Assembly: GCF_000214035.2 (NCBI RefSeq)
Contig: NZ_AFHG01000029.1
Coordinates: 186,001-250,000, forward strand
Length of the DNA: 64,000 nt
Source: Methyloversatilis universalis FAM5
Lineage (GTDB): Bacteria; Pseudomonadota; Gammaproteobacteria; Burkholderiales; Rhodocyclaceae
Direction: 5' to 3'
The notes beneath the pieces were generated by a model that was not told the DNA's origin, did not search any database, and was given only the letters and a program-made list of their open reading frames with translations. Position 1 is the stretch's first letter. The number at the start of each line of letters is the position of its first letter. Shown here in pieces: positions 25,146 to 33,809 of the stretch. Position numbers and translations under genes: made by a program.

Positions 25146-26124
25146 GACCGCACTGACCCTGGAAGATACGCAAGACGACGATTATATCGCCGAGCAGCCG
25201 CCGAACCCGACTCCGGAACGGCTTCTGGCGACGGTTCCTGCGGGCGTGACCGGCGAGCGGCTGGACGCGGTGCTGGCGAAGGTGTGGTCGCAGTACTCGC
25301 GCAGCCGCCTCCAGGGCTGGTTGCGTGAGGGCAGGGTGCGGGTGGACGGGCGTGAATGCAGCGACGCGCGGCGACGCACTTTCAGCGGCGAACGTCTGGA
25401 GCTGGATCCGGGCAGCCTGCCGGAAGACACGGTGCACGCGCCCCAGGACATCCCGCTGCGGGTGGTGTTCGAGGACGACACCGTGATCGTGATCGACAAG
25501 CCGGCCGGGCTGGTGGTGCATCCGGGCAATGGCGTGCCGGACGGCACGCTGCTCAACGCGTTGCTGTACCGCTGGCCGGAGCTGGCCCGGGTGCCGCGCG
25601 CCGGCATCGTGCACCGGCTGGACAAGGACACCAGCGGCCTGCTGGTGGTGGCCCGCACCGTGGAGGCCCAGACCGATCTGGTGCGCCAGTTGCAGGCGCG
25701 CACCGTGTCGCGCCGCTATTTCGCGGTGGTGGCCGGATCGGTCGGCGCCGATGGCACCGTGGATGCGGCGATCGGCCGCCATCCGGTACAGCGCACCCGC
25801 ATGGCGGTGGTGCAGGTTGGCGGCAAACCGGCGCGTACCCACTATTTCGTGCGCGAGCGGCTGCGCGATGCCACGCTGGTCGAATGCCGGCTGGAAACCG
25901 GCCGTACCCATCAGATCCGGGTACATATGGCGCACATCGGGCATTCGCTGCTCGGCGACGAGGTGTATGCCCCGCGTAACGTGGCCGAACGCTTTTCCCG
26001 TCAGGCCCTGCATGCCTGGCGACTCGGTCTGGTGCACCCGCGCAGCGGTGAGGAGGTGGGCTGGGAAGTGCCGCTGCCGGCCGACATGGTCGCGCTGCTG
26101 GACAGCCTGAGGGCGGCGGCATGA
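25144..26124 (+). CDS. rluD: 23S rRNA pseudouridine synthase RluD
   Basis: A 326-residue enzyme that makes pseudouridines in helix 69 of 23S rRNA. An N-terminal S4-like domain (GERLDAVLAKVWSQYSRSRL, GWLREGRVRVDGR) precedes the synthase domain with catalytic Asp in IVHRLDKDTSGLLVV and the ETGRTHQIRVHMAHIGHSLL motif. The N-terminus up to about residue 30 (Thr/Glu/Asp-rich) is an extension beyond the E. coli protein. The ATG at 25144 has no obvious Shine-Dalgarno. A TACACT hexamer at 25131-25136 would place the transcript start almost at the ATG, allowing a leaderless message. pgeF follows with ATGA overlap. Confidence 0.95.
   Translation: MTALTLEDTQDDDYIAEQPPNPTPERLLATVPAGVTGERLDAVLAKVWSQYSRSRLQGWLREGRVRVDGRECSDARRRTFSGERLELDPGSLPEDTVHAPQDIPLRVVFEDDTVIVIDKPAGLVVHPGNGVPDGTLLNALLYRWPELARVPRAGIVHRLDKDTSGLLVVARTVEAQTDLVRQLQARTVSRRYFAVVAGSVGADGTVDAAIGRHPVQRTRMAVVQVGGKPARTHYFVRERLRDATLVECRLETGRTHQIRVHMAHIGHSLLGDEVYAPRNVAERFSRQALHAWRLGLVHPRSGEEVGWEVPLPADMVALLDSLRAAA
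25181..25186 (-). promoter_or_regulatory. Probable bamD -10 box inside rluD
   Basis: The minus strand reads TATAAT here, 35 bases before the bamD ATG, embedded in the rluD codons for Asp-Asp-Tyr-Ile. No good -35 is visible. A consensus -10 in such GC-rich DNA is unlikely by chance but unproven. Confidence 0.5.
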
Positions 26125-26897
26125 GCGCGCCCGCATTGCCGCTCATCCTGCCGGACTGGCCGGCGCCGCCGGCGGTGCGCGCCTGCGTCACCACCCGTCT
26201 GGGCGGCGTCAGTGCCGCACCGTTCGACAGCTTCAATCCGGCCACCCACGTCGGCGACGACGCGCGGGCGGTGGCGGCCAACCGGGCGCTGCTGCGCGCC
26301 CACCTGCCGGCCGAACCGCTGTGGCTGGAGCAGGTGCATGGCGTCGAGGTGCTGGATGCCGACCGCGAACGCTGTGGCACCGGCGACGCGTCGATCGCGC
26401 ACTGCGCGGGCAGTGTCTGCGCGGTGATGACCGCCGACTGTCTGCCGGTGCTGTTCTGCAACCGGCAGGGCACGGTGGTGGCCGCGGCCCACGCCGGCTG
26501 GCGCGGCCTGGCGATGGGTGTGCTGACGCGTACCGTGCAGCGCATGGGCGGGTCGCCGGGCGACATTCTGGCCTGGCTGGGCCCGGCCATTGGTCCGGAC
26601 GCGTTCGAAGTCGGACCGGAGGTGAGGGCGGTGTTTCTCGAACGGCTGCCGGGCGCGGCCGCCGCGTTCAGGCCCGGGACCGGTGATCGCCTGTACGCCG
26701 ATATCTATCTGCTGGCCCGGCTGGAGCTGGCCCGCGCCGGTGTGCAGGCGGTGTACGGAGGGGGCCTGTGCACGGTGAGTCAGGCGGCTCTGTTCCACTC
26801 CTACCGCCGCGACGGGCGGTGCGGGCGCATGGCCAGTCTGGTCTGGCTGGCGCGCGATGCGTCGGCGCTGGGCGCGGAACCGTCGTATCAAGGATAA
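26121..26897 (+). CDS. pgeF: Peptidoglycan editing factor PgeF (YfiH family)
   Basis: A 258-residue laccase-domain protein of the YfiH family, which keeps non-canonical amino acids out of peptidoglycan precursors. The metal-site motifs are visible: WLEQVHGVEVL, VMTADCLPVLFC and AAHAGWRGLA, plus the C-terminal FHSYRRDGRCGRMASL. It starts inside the rluD stop (ATGA). The bamD-rluD-pgeF neighbourhood is conserved across proteobacteria (yfiO-rluD-yfiH in E. coli), which strengthens all three calls. Confidence 0.93.
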   Translation: MSAPALPLILPDWPAPPAVRACVTTRLGGVSAAPFDSFNPATHVGDDARAVAANRALLRAHLPAEPLWLEQVHGVEVLDADRERCGTGDASIAHCAGSVCAVMTADCLPVLFCNRQGTVVAAAHAGWRGLAMGVLTRTVQRMGGSPGDILAWLGPAIGPDAFEVGPEVRAVFLERLPGAAAAFRPGTGDRLYADIYLLARLELARAGVQAVYGGGLCTVSQAALFHSYRRDGRCGRMASLVWLARDASALGAEPSYQG

Positions 26898-26928
26898 TAA
26901 GAGTCCATTTTCAGTTTCAAACGCTCCC

Positions 26929-27813
26929 ATGTCTGTCCTTGCCTGGATCGTGCTCGCCTCGCTCGCCGGCGGCGCGATCAGCGTCTGCGCCGCCGCCCTG
27001 TTCGGAATGGCGGTCAATCTGCAGCGCATTCCCATGCTCATCAGCTACTCGGTCGGCGCCTTGCTCGGTGCTGCGCTGCTGGGCGTGCTGCCGCAGGCGA
27101 TCGAGGAAATCGGCAGCGTGGAAATGGCGACCTCCATGCTGCTGGCCGGCATTCTCGGCTTCTTCCTGCTGGAAAAGCTGGTGCTGTGGCGCCACTGTCA
27201 TGAAGTGAGCTGCGAAGCGCACGACCCGGCCGAACTGGCGCACCAGGCAGCGCATGAAGAGGCCCACCGGGCGGAGCAGGCGGCGCTGACCCATGCGCAC
27301 CACGTTCATGCGCATCATGGGCATGGCCATGGCCACGGTAACGAGGGGGCACGCGCCGCCTCGCTCATCCTGATCGGCGATGCCTTTCACAACTTCGTGG
27401 ATGGCGTGCTGATCGCGGCGGCCTTCGCGCAGAGCGTGCCGCTGGGCATCGTGACCGCCACTGCCATCGTGGCGCACGAAATCCCGCAGGAAGTGGGCGA
27501 CTATCTGGTGCTGCTGCACTCGGGCATGAGCCGCCTGCGGGCGCTGGCCTTCAACCTGCTGTCCAGCATGGCCACCCTGGTCGGCGCGGTGGGCGCCTAC
27601 TTCGCGCTGTCACTGGTGGGCGACGCGGTGCCCTACCTGTTGTGCATTGCAGCGGCCAGCATGATCTACGTGGCGGTGGCCGATCTGATTCCGGGCCTGC
27701 ACAAGCGGGCGGAGATCGGCGCCACGCTGCAGCAGGTCCTACTGATTTCGCTCGGCGTGGGCAGCATTCTGCTGATCCACCACTTCGTCGACGGCTTTGC
27801 CCACGGTCACTGA
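26929..27813 (+). CDS. ZIP family metal transporter
   Basis: A 294-residue inner-membrane protein with about eight helices. The two transport motifs of ZIP proteins are present: HNFVDG in helix 4 and HEIPQE in helix 5, with further histidines in HHFVDGFAHGH at the end. A long His-rich cytoplasmic loop (HAHHVHAHHGHGHGHG) lies between helices 3 and 4. It likely imports or exchanges zinc, iron or manganese. A short AT-rich stretch (26894-26925) precedes the ATG at 26929. Its 3' end overlaps the convergent small membrane protein by 75 bases. Confidence 0.9.
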   Translation: MSVLAWIVLASLAGGAISVCAAALFGMAVNLQRIPMLISYSVGALLGAALLGVLPQAIEEIGSVEMATSMLLAGILGFFLLEKLVLWRHCHEVSCEAHDPAELAHQAAHEEAHRAEQAALTHAHHVHAHHGHGHGHGNEGARAASLILIGDAFHNFVDGVLIAAAFAQSVPLGIVTATAIVAHEIPQEVGDYLVLLHSGMSRLRALAFNLLSSMATLVGAVGAYFALSLVGDAVPYLLCIAAASMIYVAVADLIPGLHKRAEIGATLQQVLLISLGVGSILLIHHFVDGFAHGH

Positions 27814-28014
27814 GTCGTCCGCAGGTCCATCCTCGCCCGGCTGCGGCCGCGCCATGCGCGCGCGCCGCCGCGCCGGCGTGCCGAACAGCCACAGGAACAG
27901 CGCCAGCGGCGCCAGGCCGTAGAACACCACGGTCATCACGCCGGCCACGATCGAATGTTCGGTCACGGCCATCATCAGCACCACATAGATCCACGCAATC
28001 GCAACGATGTACAT
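27739..28014 (-). CDS. Small two-helix membrane protein
   Basis: A 91-residue protein with two hydrophobic segments (MYIVAIAWIYVVLMMAV and VVFYGLAPLALFLWLFGTP) followed by a basic cluster ARRRARMARP and a polar tail. The hydrophobic-hydrophobic-RRRAR pattern resembles a family of short conserved membrane proteins in betaproteobacteria; the function is unknown. The last 75 bases overlap the end of the ZIP gene on the other strand. The alternating-helix composition makes it likely to be a real gene. Confidence 0.65.
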   Translation of the reverse strand: MYIVAIAWIYVVLMMAVTEHSIVAGVMTVVFYGLAPLALFLWLFGTPARRRARMARPQPGEDGPADDSVTVGKAVDEVVDQQNAAHAERNQ

Positions 28015-28252
28015 CGGGGCCTTTCAGGCGGGCATGGCCACGCGGAAGAGACTTCCGGCAGCCGGGATTGACAGTGATTTTGTGCGATGCAACAATCTCT
28101 CGCACTGCGATTGCCGGACAGAGGAGGCGCCCGTGCGCGTCCGGCACTGATATGCTCGCCCGGCGCGCCCGTGGACGGCAAGATGCTCGCAGATCCGAGC
28201 GATGCCGCTGCATCGCGTCTGAGACAAGAAAGAACGAACGGGGTTTGGTTTG

Positions 28253-30019
28253 ATGAGCAGTGACTCGGCAGCACCCGGAAAGTCCGTCCCGCCTCGCAAT
28301 GAGGCACTTCCGCCCGACTGGACGGCCATGATGGCCGCCATGGGCAAGAATTTCAGCGATTTCGTCGCCCGCCAGCACAGTGCGCTCGCGGTGCATGCGC
28401 CGACTGCAGGCAGCGCTTTCCCGGCGCCCGAAGCCGCCCGTTTTGCGGCCCTGCAGCAGCAGTGGCTGGAAAGCCAGCACAAGCTCTGGCAGGCCTTTGC
28501 CCAGCACAAGCCGGGCGATGAGGGCGTGCAGCCGGTGGCCAAGGCCGAACCGGGTGACCGCCGCTTCCGCTCCCCGGAATGGAGCAAGCCGTACTTCGAT
28601 TACCTGCGCCAGGCCTATCTGATCAATTCCGCCTTCGTGCGTGACTGTGTCGAAGCCACGCCGGTGGCCGACGGCCGCGCGAAGGACCGCATGCGCTACC
28701 TGTCCAAACAGGTGATCGAGGCGCTGTCGCCGGCCAATTTCGCGGCCACCAATCCCGAATTCGTCGAAACCGCGCTGCGCACCGAAGGCGAAAGCATCCG
28801 TCGCGGCATGGAAAATCTGGTGCGCGACCTGCAGCAGGGCCATATTTCGATGTCGGCGCCCGGTGCGTTCGAGGTCGGCCGCAATCTGGCGGTGACCGAA
28901 GGATCGGTGGTGTTCGAGAACGAGCTGATACAGCTCATCCAGTACGCGCCGCTGACCGACAAGGTGTATGCCAAGCCGCTGCTCATCGTGCCGCCGTGCA
29001 TCAACAAGTACTACCTGATGGACCTGCAGCCGGAGAACTCGCTGGTGCGCTTCCTGGTGGAGCAGGGCATCACGGTGTTCCTCATTTCCTGGCGCAATCC
29101 GGATGCCGCGCTGGCTAATTTCACCTGGGACGATTACCTGCGCCTGGGCCCGCTGACCGCACTCGACGTGGTGCGCGACATCAGCGGCGACGCTCAGCCG
29201 AACACCATGGGTTTCTGCGTAGGCGGCACCCTGCTGGCCTCGGCGCTGGCAGTGGCCTGCGGCCGCGGCGAGAAGCCTGCGGCCAGTGTCACGCTGCTCA
29301 CCACGCTGCTCGACTTCTCGGACGCCGGCGAGATCGGCTGCCTGGTGGACGAGGGCATGGTCGCGATGCGCGAACAGACCATAGGCCGCGGCGGTCTGCT
29401 GCCCGGCCGCGAACTGGCGCAGACCTTCAGCAGCCTGCGTCCGAACGACCTGATCTGGAACTACGTGGTCGGCAACTACCTGAAGGGCGAAACGCCGCCG
29501 GCCTTCGACATCCTGCACTGGAACTGCGACAGCACGAATCTGCCCGGCCCCTTCCTGGCCTGGTACCTGCGCAACCTCTATCTCGAGAACAGCCTGCGCG
29601 TGCCGGGCAAGCTGGACATGCTGGGCGTCAAGGCCGATCTGGGCAAGGTGGATATGCCGGCCTACCTGCTGGCCACCTCGGAAGATCACATCGTGCCCTG
29701 GACCGGCGCCTATCTGGTGCGCAAGCTGCTCGGCGGCGAAACCACCTTCGTGCTGGGCGCCAGCGGCCACGTGGCCGGCGTCATCAATCCGGCGTCCAAG
29801 GACAAGCGCTCGCACTGGATCGGCGGCGATGCGTCGACCGCCGAGGAATGGCGCGCGAACGCCAGCGAACAGCCGGGCAGCTGGTGGAAGCACTACATCA
29901 AGTGGCTGACTGCGAAGTCAGGCAAGAAGGTCGCGCCCCCGTCACGAGCGGGCAACGCGCAATACACCGTGATCGAGCCCGCACCCGGGCGCTACGTGAA
30001 AGGCAGCGCAACGAACTGA
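28253..30019 (+). CDS. phaC: Class I polyhydroxyalkanoate synthase
   Basis: A 588-residue PHA synthase that polymerises hydroxyacyl-CoA on the granule surface. The lipase-like box with the catalytic cysteine is GFCVGGT, the general-base histidine is in ASGHVAGVINP, and the catalytic Asp region is ATSEDHIVPW. The N-terminal 100 residues are the variable domain; the conserved NKYYLMDLQPENSLVRFLVE follows. Length fits class I enzymes, which work alone on short-chain monomers. ATG 28253 is preferred over an adjacent TTG. It leads a phaC-phaB-phaB set; no phaA thiolase is present. Confidence 0.96.
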   Translation: MSSDSAAPGKSVPPRNEALPPDWTAMMAAMGKNFSDFVARQHSALAVHAPTAGSAFPAPEAARFAALQQQWLESQHKLWQAFAQHKPGDEGVQPVAKAEPGDRRFRSPEWSKPYFDYLRQAYLINSAFVRDCVEATPVADGRAKDRMRYLSKQVIEALSPANFAATNPEFVETALRTEGESIRRGMENLVRDLQQGHISMSAPGAFEVGRNLAVTEGSVVFENELIQLIQYAPLTDKVYAKPLLIVPPCINKYYLMDLQPENSLVRFLVEQGITVFLISWRNPDAALANFTWDDYLRLGPLTALDVVRDISGDAQPNTMGFCVGGTLLASALAVACGRGEKPAASVTLLTTLLDFSDAGEIGCLVDEGMVAMREQTIGRGGLLPGRELAQTFSSLRPNDLIWNYVVGNYLKGETPPAFDILHWNCDSTNLPGPFLAWYLRNLYLENSLRVPGKLDMLGVKADLGKVDMPAYLLATSEDHIVPWTGAYLVRKLLGGETTFVLGASGHVAGVINPASKDKRSHWIGGDASTAEEWRANASEQPGSWWKHYIKWLTAKSGKKVAPPSRAGNAQYTVIEPAPGRYVKGSATN

Positions 30020-30087
30020 ACGCATGGCAGCCTCATGAGGGGGGCTGCGGAAGACACACCCTCGACTAATAAATAGGAGACAAGGAA

Positions 30088-30828
30088 ATGACGCGAGTCG
30101 CACTGGTAACGGGCGGTATGGGAGGACTGGGTGAAGCGATCTGCATCAAGCTCGCCGCGCTGGGTTTCCGCGTGGTGACTACCCACAGCCCCGGCAACAC
30201 CAAGGCAGCCGAATGGCTGCAGACCATGAACAACATGGGCTACGGCTTCAAGGCCTACCCGTGCGACGTGTCTGATTTCGACTCCTGCAAGGCGTGTGTC
30301 GAGACGGTGACCAAGGAAGTGGGACCGGTGGACGTGCTGGTGAATAACGCCGGCATCACCCGCGACATGACCTTCAAGAAGATGACCAAGGCGGACTGGG
30401 ATGTGGTGATGAGCACCAACCTCGATTCCTGCTTCAACATGACCAAGCAGGTCATCGACGGCATGACCGAGCGCAAGTGGGGCCGCGTGGTCAATGTGTC
30501 GTCGGTCAATGGCTCCAAGGGTGCGTTCGGCCAGACCAACTATTCGGCCGCCAAGGCAGGCATGCACGGCTTCACCAAGGCGCTGGCGCTCGAAGTGGCG
30601 CGTGCCGGCGTGACCGTGAACACGATTTCCCCGGGCTACATCGGCACCAAGATGGTGACCGCCATTCCGCAGGACATCCTGGACACCAAGATCCTGCCGC
30701 AGATTCCGGTTTCCCGCCTCGGCAAGCCGGAAGAGATCGCAGGCCTGGTGGCCTATCTGGCGTCGGACGAAGCGGCTTTCGTCACCGGCGCCAACATCGC
30801 AATCAACGGCGGCCAGCACATGTCCTGA
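30088..30828 (+). CDS. phaB: Acetoacetyl-CoA reductase, copy 1
   Basis: A 246-residue SDR that makes (R)-3-hydroxybutyryl-CoA with NADPH, the monomer for PhaC. Seen: cofactor loop TGGMGGLGEAI, NNAGITRD, catalytic Ser-Tyr-Lys in NVSSVNG and TNYSAAKAG, and the PhaB-typical SPGYIGTKMV. A strong AGGAGACAAGG ribosome site precedes the ATG. It is 68 bases after phaC, with a weak GCAGCC/GGCTGC hairpin between. The cofactor-side segment THSPGNTKAAEWL differs from copy 2, so cofactor or substrate preference may differ. Confidence 0.95.
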   Translation: MTRVALVTGGMGGLGEAICIKLAALGFRVVTTHSPGNTKAAEWLQTMNNMGYGFKAYPCDVSDFDSCKACVETVTKEVGPVDVLVNNAGITRDMTFKKMTKADWDVVMSTNLDSCFNMTKQVIDGMTERKWGRVVNVSSVNGSKGAFGQTNYSAAKAGMHGFTKALALEVARAGVTVNTISPGYIGTKMVTAIPQDILDTKILPQIPVSRLGKPEEIAGLVAYLASDEAAFVTGANIAINGGQHMS

Positions 30829-30853
30829 CCGCCGGCGCGGAGGTCCGCGCACA

Positions 30854-30887
30854 CCTTCCACCCCGACCGGCGGGGGTGGAGGGTTTT
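30854..30887 (+). terminator. Intrinsic terminator or attenuator between the two phaB genes
   Basis: CCTTCCACCCC (30854-30864) pairs with GGGGTGGAGGG (30873-30883) with one imperfect pair, followed by TTTT. It lies 25 bases after the first phaB stop and 26 before the second start, so it could reduce read-through into copy 2. Confidence 0.72.
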
Positions 30888-30913
30888 CAACGCAGCTGGC
30901 TGGGAGAGAAGTC

Positions 30914-31654
30914 ATGACGAAACGAGTTGCCCTGGTTACCGGGGGTATGGGCGGTCTGGGTACCGCAATCTGCAAGGCACTGGCCAAGGACGGCTACACC
31001 GTCGTGGCGAACTGTCTGCCCGCGTTCCCCCAAAAGGACGAATGGCTGGCCAAGATGCAGGCCGAAGGCTTCGAGATGAAAGCCGCCGAGGGCGACGTGT
31101 CCGACTACGACTCCTGCAAGGCCATGATCGAGAAGGTTGAACAGGACATCGGTCCGGTCGATGTGGTCGTGAACAACGCCGGCATCACCCGCGACAAGTT
31201 CTTCTCCAAGATGGACAAGGCGCAGTGGGATGCGGTGCTGACCACCAACCTCGACAGCCTGTTCAACGTGACCCACCACGTCGCCGGCAAGATGGCCGAG
31301 CGTGGCTGGGGTCGCGTGATCAACATTTCGTCGGTCAATGGCGTGAAGGGCCAGGCGGGCCAGACCAACTACTCGGCCGCCAAGGCCGGCGTGGTCGGCT
31401 TCACCAAGGCGCTGGCCGCCGAAATGGCGTCCAAGGGCGTCACCGTGAACGCCATCGCTCCGGGCTACATCGGTACCGACATGGTGATGGCCATCCGCGA
31501 GGACATCCGTCAGGGCATCATCGACTCGGTGCCGATGAAGCGTCTGGGCAAGCCGGAAGAGATCGGCGCGGCCGTGTCCTACCTCGCGTCGGAAAACGCG
31601 GGCTACGTGACCGGCGCGACGCTGAACATCAACGGCGGCCTGTACTACCAGTAA
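30914..31654 (+). CDS. phaB: Acetoacetyl-CoA reductase, copy 2
   Basis: A second 246-residue SDR of the same family. Motifs TGGMGGLGTAI, NNAGITRD, NISSVNG, TNYSAAKAG and APGYIGTDMV are all intact. It is clearly homologous to the first copy but well diverged along its whole length, particularly at residues 32-60 and 190-215, so this is an old duplication. GGGAGAGAAG precedes the ATG. It is separated from copy 1 by a terminator-like hairpin and followed by another. It may support a different flux level or acyl-chain preference. Confidence 0.95.
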   Translation: MTKRVALVTGGMGGLGTAICKALAKDGYTVVANCLPAFPQKDEWLAKMQAEGFEMKAAEGDVSDYDSCKAMIEKVEQDIGPVDVVVNNAGITRDKFFSKMDKAQWDAVLTTNLDSLFNVTHHVAGKMAERGWGRVINISSVNGVKGQAGQTNYSAAKAGVVGFTKALAAEMASKGVTVNAIAPGYIGTDMVMAIREDIRQGIIDSVPMKRLGKPEEIGAAVSYLASENAGYVTGATLNINGGLYYQ

Positions 31655-31697
31655 TCACCGTCGCGTCGCACAGCAACATCGCTTTGTGACGGTTCGC

Positions 31698-31730
31698 AAG
31701 GCCTTATGCGGCACTGCCGCATAAGGCCTT
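31698..31730. terminator. Perfect 15-bp hairpin after phaB copy 2
   Basis: AAGGCCTTATGCGGC and GCCGCATAAGGCCTT pair perfectly around an ACT loop. The T tract downstream is short and interrupted, so this may be a weak terminator, or a structure overlapping the -35 region of the phaR promoter. Confidence 0.8.
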
Positions 31731-31739
31731 TGCTTGCTG

Positions 31740-31745
31740 TATGAT
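31740..31745 (+). promoter_or_regulatory. Probable phaR -10 box
   Basis: TATGAT sits 61 bases before the phaR ATG. The -35 position falls inside the right arm of the preceding hairpin and does not match consensus well. It is a candidate only. Confidence 0.4.
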
Positions 31746-31806
31746 CGAAAAAGAGTGGGCGGACACACCGCCCCGGGGCAGTTCAAACGAGCGAGGACAC
31801 CACACA

Positions 31807-32400
31807 ATGAGCGCTTCCGAAAGCCGCGAGGGAACGAGTTCCACCAACCGCCTGATCAAGAAATACCCCAACCGCCGGCTTTACGACACCCGTACCAGCT
31901 CCTACATCACGCTGTCCGATGTGAAGGAACTCGTGCTGGAGAACGCAGAGTTCCAGGTGGTTGATGCGAAGACCGGCGAAGACCTCACCCGCAGCATCCT
32001 GCTGCAGATCATCATCGAAGAAGAAAGCGAAGGCGTGCCGATGTTCACGTCCGACCTGCTGTCGCAGATGATCCGCTTCTATGGCAATGCGATGCAGGGC
32101 ATGATGGGCAAGTACCTTGAAGGCAACATCAAGGCCTTCACCGACGTGCAGAGCAAGCTTCAGGACCAGGCGCGCGCCATCTACGGCGACAACAACGCCA
32201 TGAGCAAGGACCTGTGGGCGCAGTTCCTGAACTTCCAGGGCCCGGCCATGCAGAGCATGATGGGTGCCTACATGGAACAGAGCAAGCGCATGTTCGTGCA
32301 GATGCAGGAACAGATCGAGCAGCAGACCCGCTCGATGATGTCCGGCTTCAAGTTCCCGGGCTTCGGACCGGGGGGCGATAAAGGCCCGCAAAACAAGTAA
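31807..32400 (+). CDS. phaR: PHA synthesis repressor PhaR
   Basis: A 197-residue DNA- and granule-binding regulator. The N-terminal PHB/PHA accumulation regulator domain is unmistakable: [20 protein letters not shown] followed by TLSDVKELV. The C-terminal part is amphipathic and Met/Gln-rich ([20 protein letters not shown]), suited to binding the polymer surface. PhaR represses phasin and its own gene when no polymer is present and is titrated off DNA by granules. It has its own candidate promoter and ends 29 bases before rimO. Confidence 0.95.
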   Translation: MSASESREGTSSTNRLIKKYPNRRLYDTRTSSYITLSDVKELVLENAEFQVVDAKTGEDLTRSILLQIIIEEESEGVPMFTSDLLSQMIRFYGNAMQGMMGKYLEGNIKAFTDVQSKLQDQARAIYGDNNAMSKDLWAQFLNFQGPAMQSMMGAYMEQSKRMFVQMQEQIEQQTRSMMSGFKFPGFGPGGDKGPQNK

Positions 32401-32429
32401 AATGTCGGGTTTTGCGGCGGAGACGCGGC

Positions 32430-33791
32430 GTGACCCGTACTTCTGAATCTGGCAGCACCGCGAAGCCGACCCCCAAGGTCGGCTTCGTCTCTCTCGGCTG
32501 TCCGAAGGCGACTTCGGACTCCGAGTCCATCCTCACCCGGCTGCGCTCCGAAGGCTACGACATCGTGCCGACCTACGACGATGCCGATGTCGTGGTGGTC
32601 AACACCTGTGGCTTCATCGATGCCGCTGTCGAGGAATCGCTGGACGCAATCGGCGAGGCACTGGCCGAAAACGGCAAGGTGATTGTCACCGGCTGCATGG
32701 GCGCCGAAGGCCCGAAGCGCCAGCAGGTGCTGTCCGCGCATCCGCAGGTGCTGGCGGTGACCGGTCCGCACGCGACCGAAGAGGTGATGGACGCGGTTCA
32801 TCGCCACCTGCCCAAGCCGCACGACCCGTTTTCCGATCTGGTGCCGCCGCAGGGCATACGGCTCACGCCGTCGCATTACGCCTACCTGAAGATTTCCGAA
32901 GGCTGCAACCACCGCTGCAGCTTCTGCATCATCCCGTCGATGCGCGGCGATCTGGTGAGCCGGCCGATCGGCGACGTGATGCGCGAAGCCGAGGCGCTGC
33001 GCGATGCCGGCGTGCGCGAACTGCTGATCGTGTCGCAGGACACCAGCGCCTACGGCGTCGATGTGAAGTACCGCACCGGCTTCTGGGGCGGCAAGCCGCT
33101 GCGCACCAAGCTGTACGACCTTGCGAACGCGCTGGGCGAGCTGGACATGTGGGTGCGCATGCATTACGTATATCCGTATCCGCATGTCGACGACATCATT
33201 CCGCTGATGGCCGAGGGCAAGATCCTGCCCTACCTCGACGTGCCCTTCCAGCACGCCAGTCCGCGCGTGCTGAAGGCGATGAAGCGGCCGGCCAATGCCG
33301 AGAACAATCTCGAACGCATCCGCGCCTGGCGCTCGATCTGCCCGGACATCACGATACGCAGCACCTTCATCGCCGGCTTCCCGGGCGAGACCGAACAGGA
33401 GTTCGAGGAGCTGCTGGACTTCCTCGGCGAAGCCCGCCTCGATCGAGTCGGCTGTTTTGCCTATTCGCCGGTCGAGGGCGCCAGTGCCAACGACCTGCCG
33501 GGTGCGCTGCCGGAAGAGGTGCGCGAAGAGCGCCGTCAGCGCCTGATGGAATTCCAGGAAGACATTTCCACCCAGCGCCTGGAAGAGAAGATCGACCGCG
33601 AAATGATCGTACTGGTCGATGAGGTCGACGAGGACGGTGCGGTCGCGCGTTCGGAAGGCGATGCGCCGGACATCGACGGTCTGGTGCACATCCTCGACGG
33701 TCAGGATCTGGAAGTCGGCGACTTCGTGCGCGTGCGCATCACCGACTGCGATGTGCACGACCTGTACGCCGAAGTCATCACCGAAGACTGA
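32430..33791 (+). CDS. rimO: Ribosomal protein S12 methylthiotransferase RimO
   Basis: A 453-residue radical-SAM methylthiotransferase that modifies an aspartate of ribosomal protein S12. The N-terminal UPF0004 domain begins [20 protein letters not shown] and has NTCGFID and VTGCMGAEG cysteines for the auxiliary cluster. The radical SAM motif is [10 protein letters not shown]-terminal TRAM domain ends the protein. GTG 32430 is chosen because it follows GGAG and matches family length; a TTG at 32412 is in frame. It sits between phaR and the dehydrogenase gene. Confidence 0.95.
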   Translation: MTRTSESGSTAKPTPKVGFVSLGCPKATSDSESILTRLRSEGYDIVPTYDDADVVVVNTCGFIDAAVEESLDAIGEALAENGKVIVTGCMGAEGPKRQQVLSAHPQVLAVTGPHATEEVMDAVHRHLPKPHDPFSDLVPPQGIRLTPSHYAYLKISEGCNHRCSFCIIPSMRGDLVSRPIGDVMREAEALRDAGVRELLIVSQDTSAYGVDVKYRTGFWGGKPLRTKLYDLANALGELDMWVRMHYVYPYPHVDDIIPLMAEGKILPYLDVPFQHASPRVLKAMKRPANAENNLERIRAWRSICPDITIRSTFIAGFPGETEQEFEELLDFLGEARLDRVGCFAYSPVEGASANDLPGALPEEVREERRQRLMEFQEDISTQRLEEKIDREMIVLVDEVDEDGAVARSEGDAPDIDGLVHILDGQDLEVGDFVRVRITDCDVHDLYAEVITED

Positions 33792-33809
33792 GCGCGGAGG
33801 CGCAGCGGC

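Noticed and set aside
28082-28105. PhaR-type operator upstream of phaC (GTGCGA/TCGCAC dyad with GCAACAAT)
   Set aside because: It only partly matches published PhaR-site patterns and I could not compare it with other phasin promoters.
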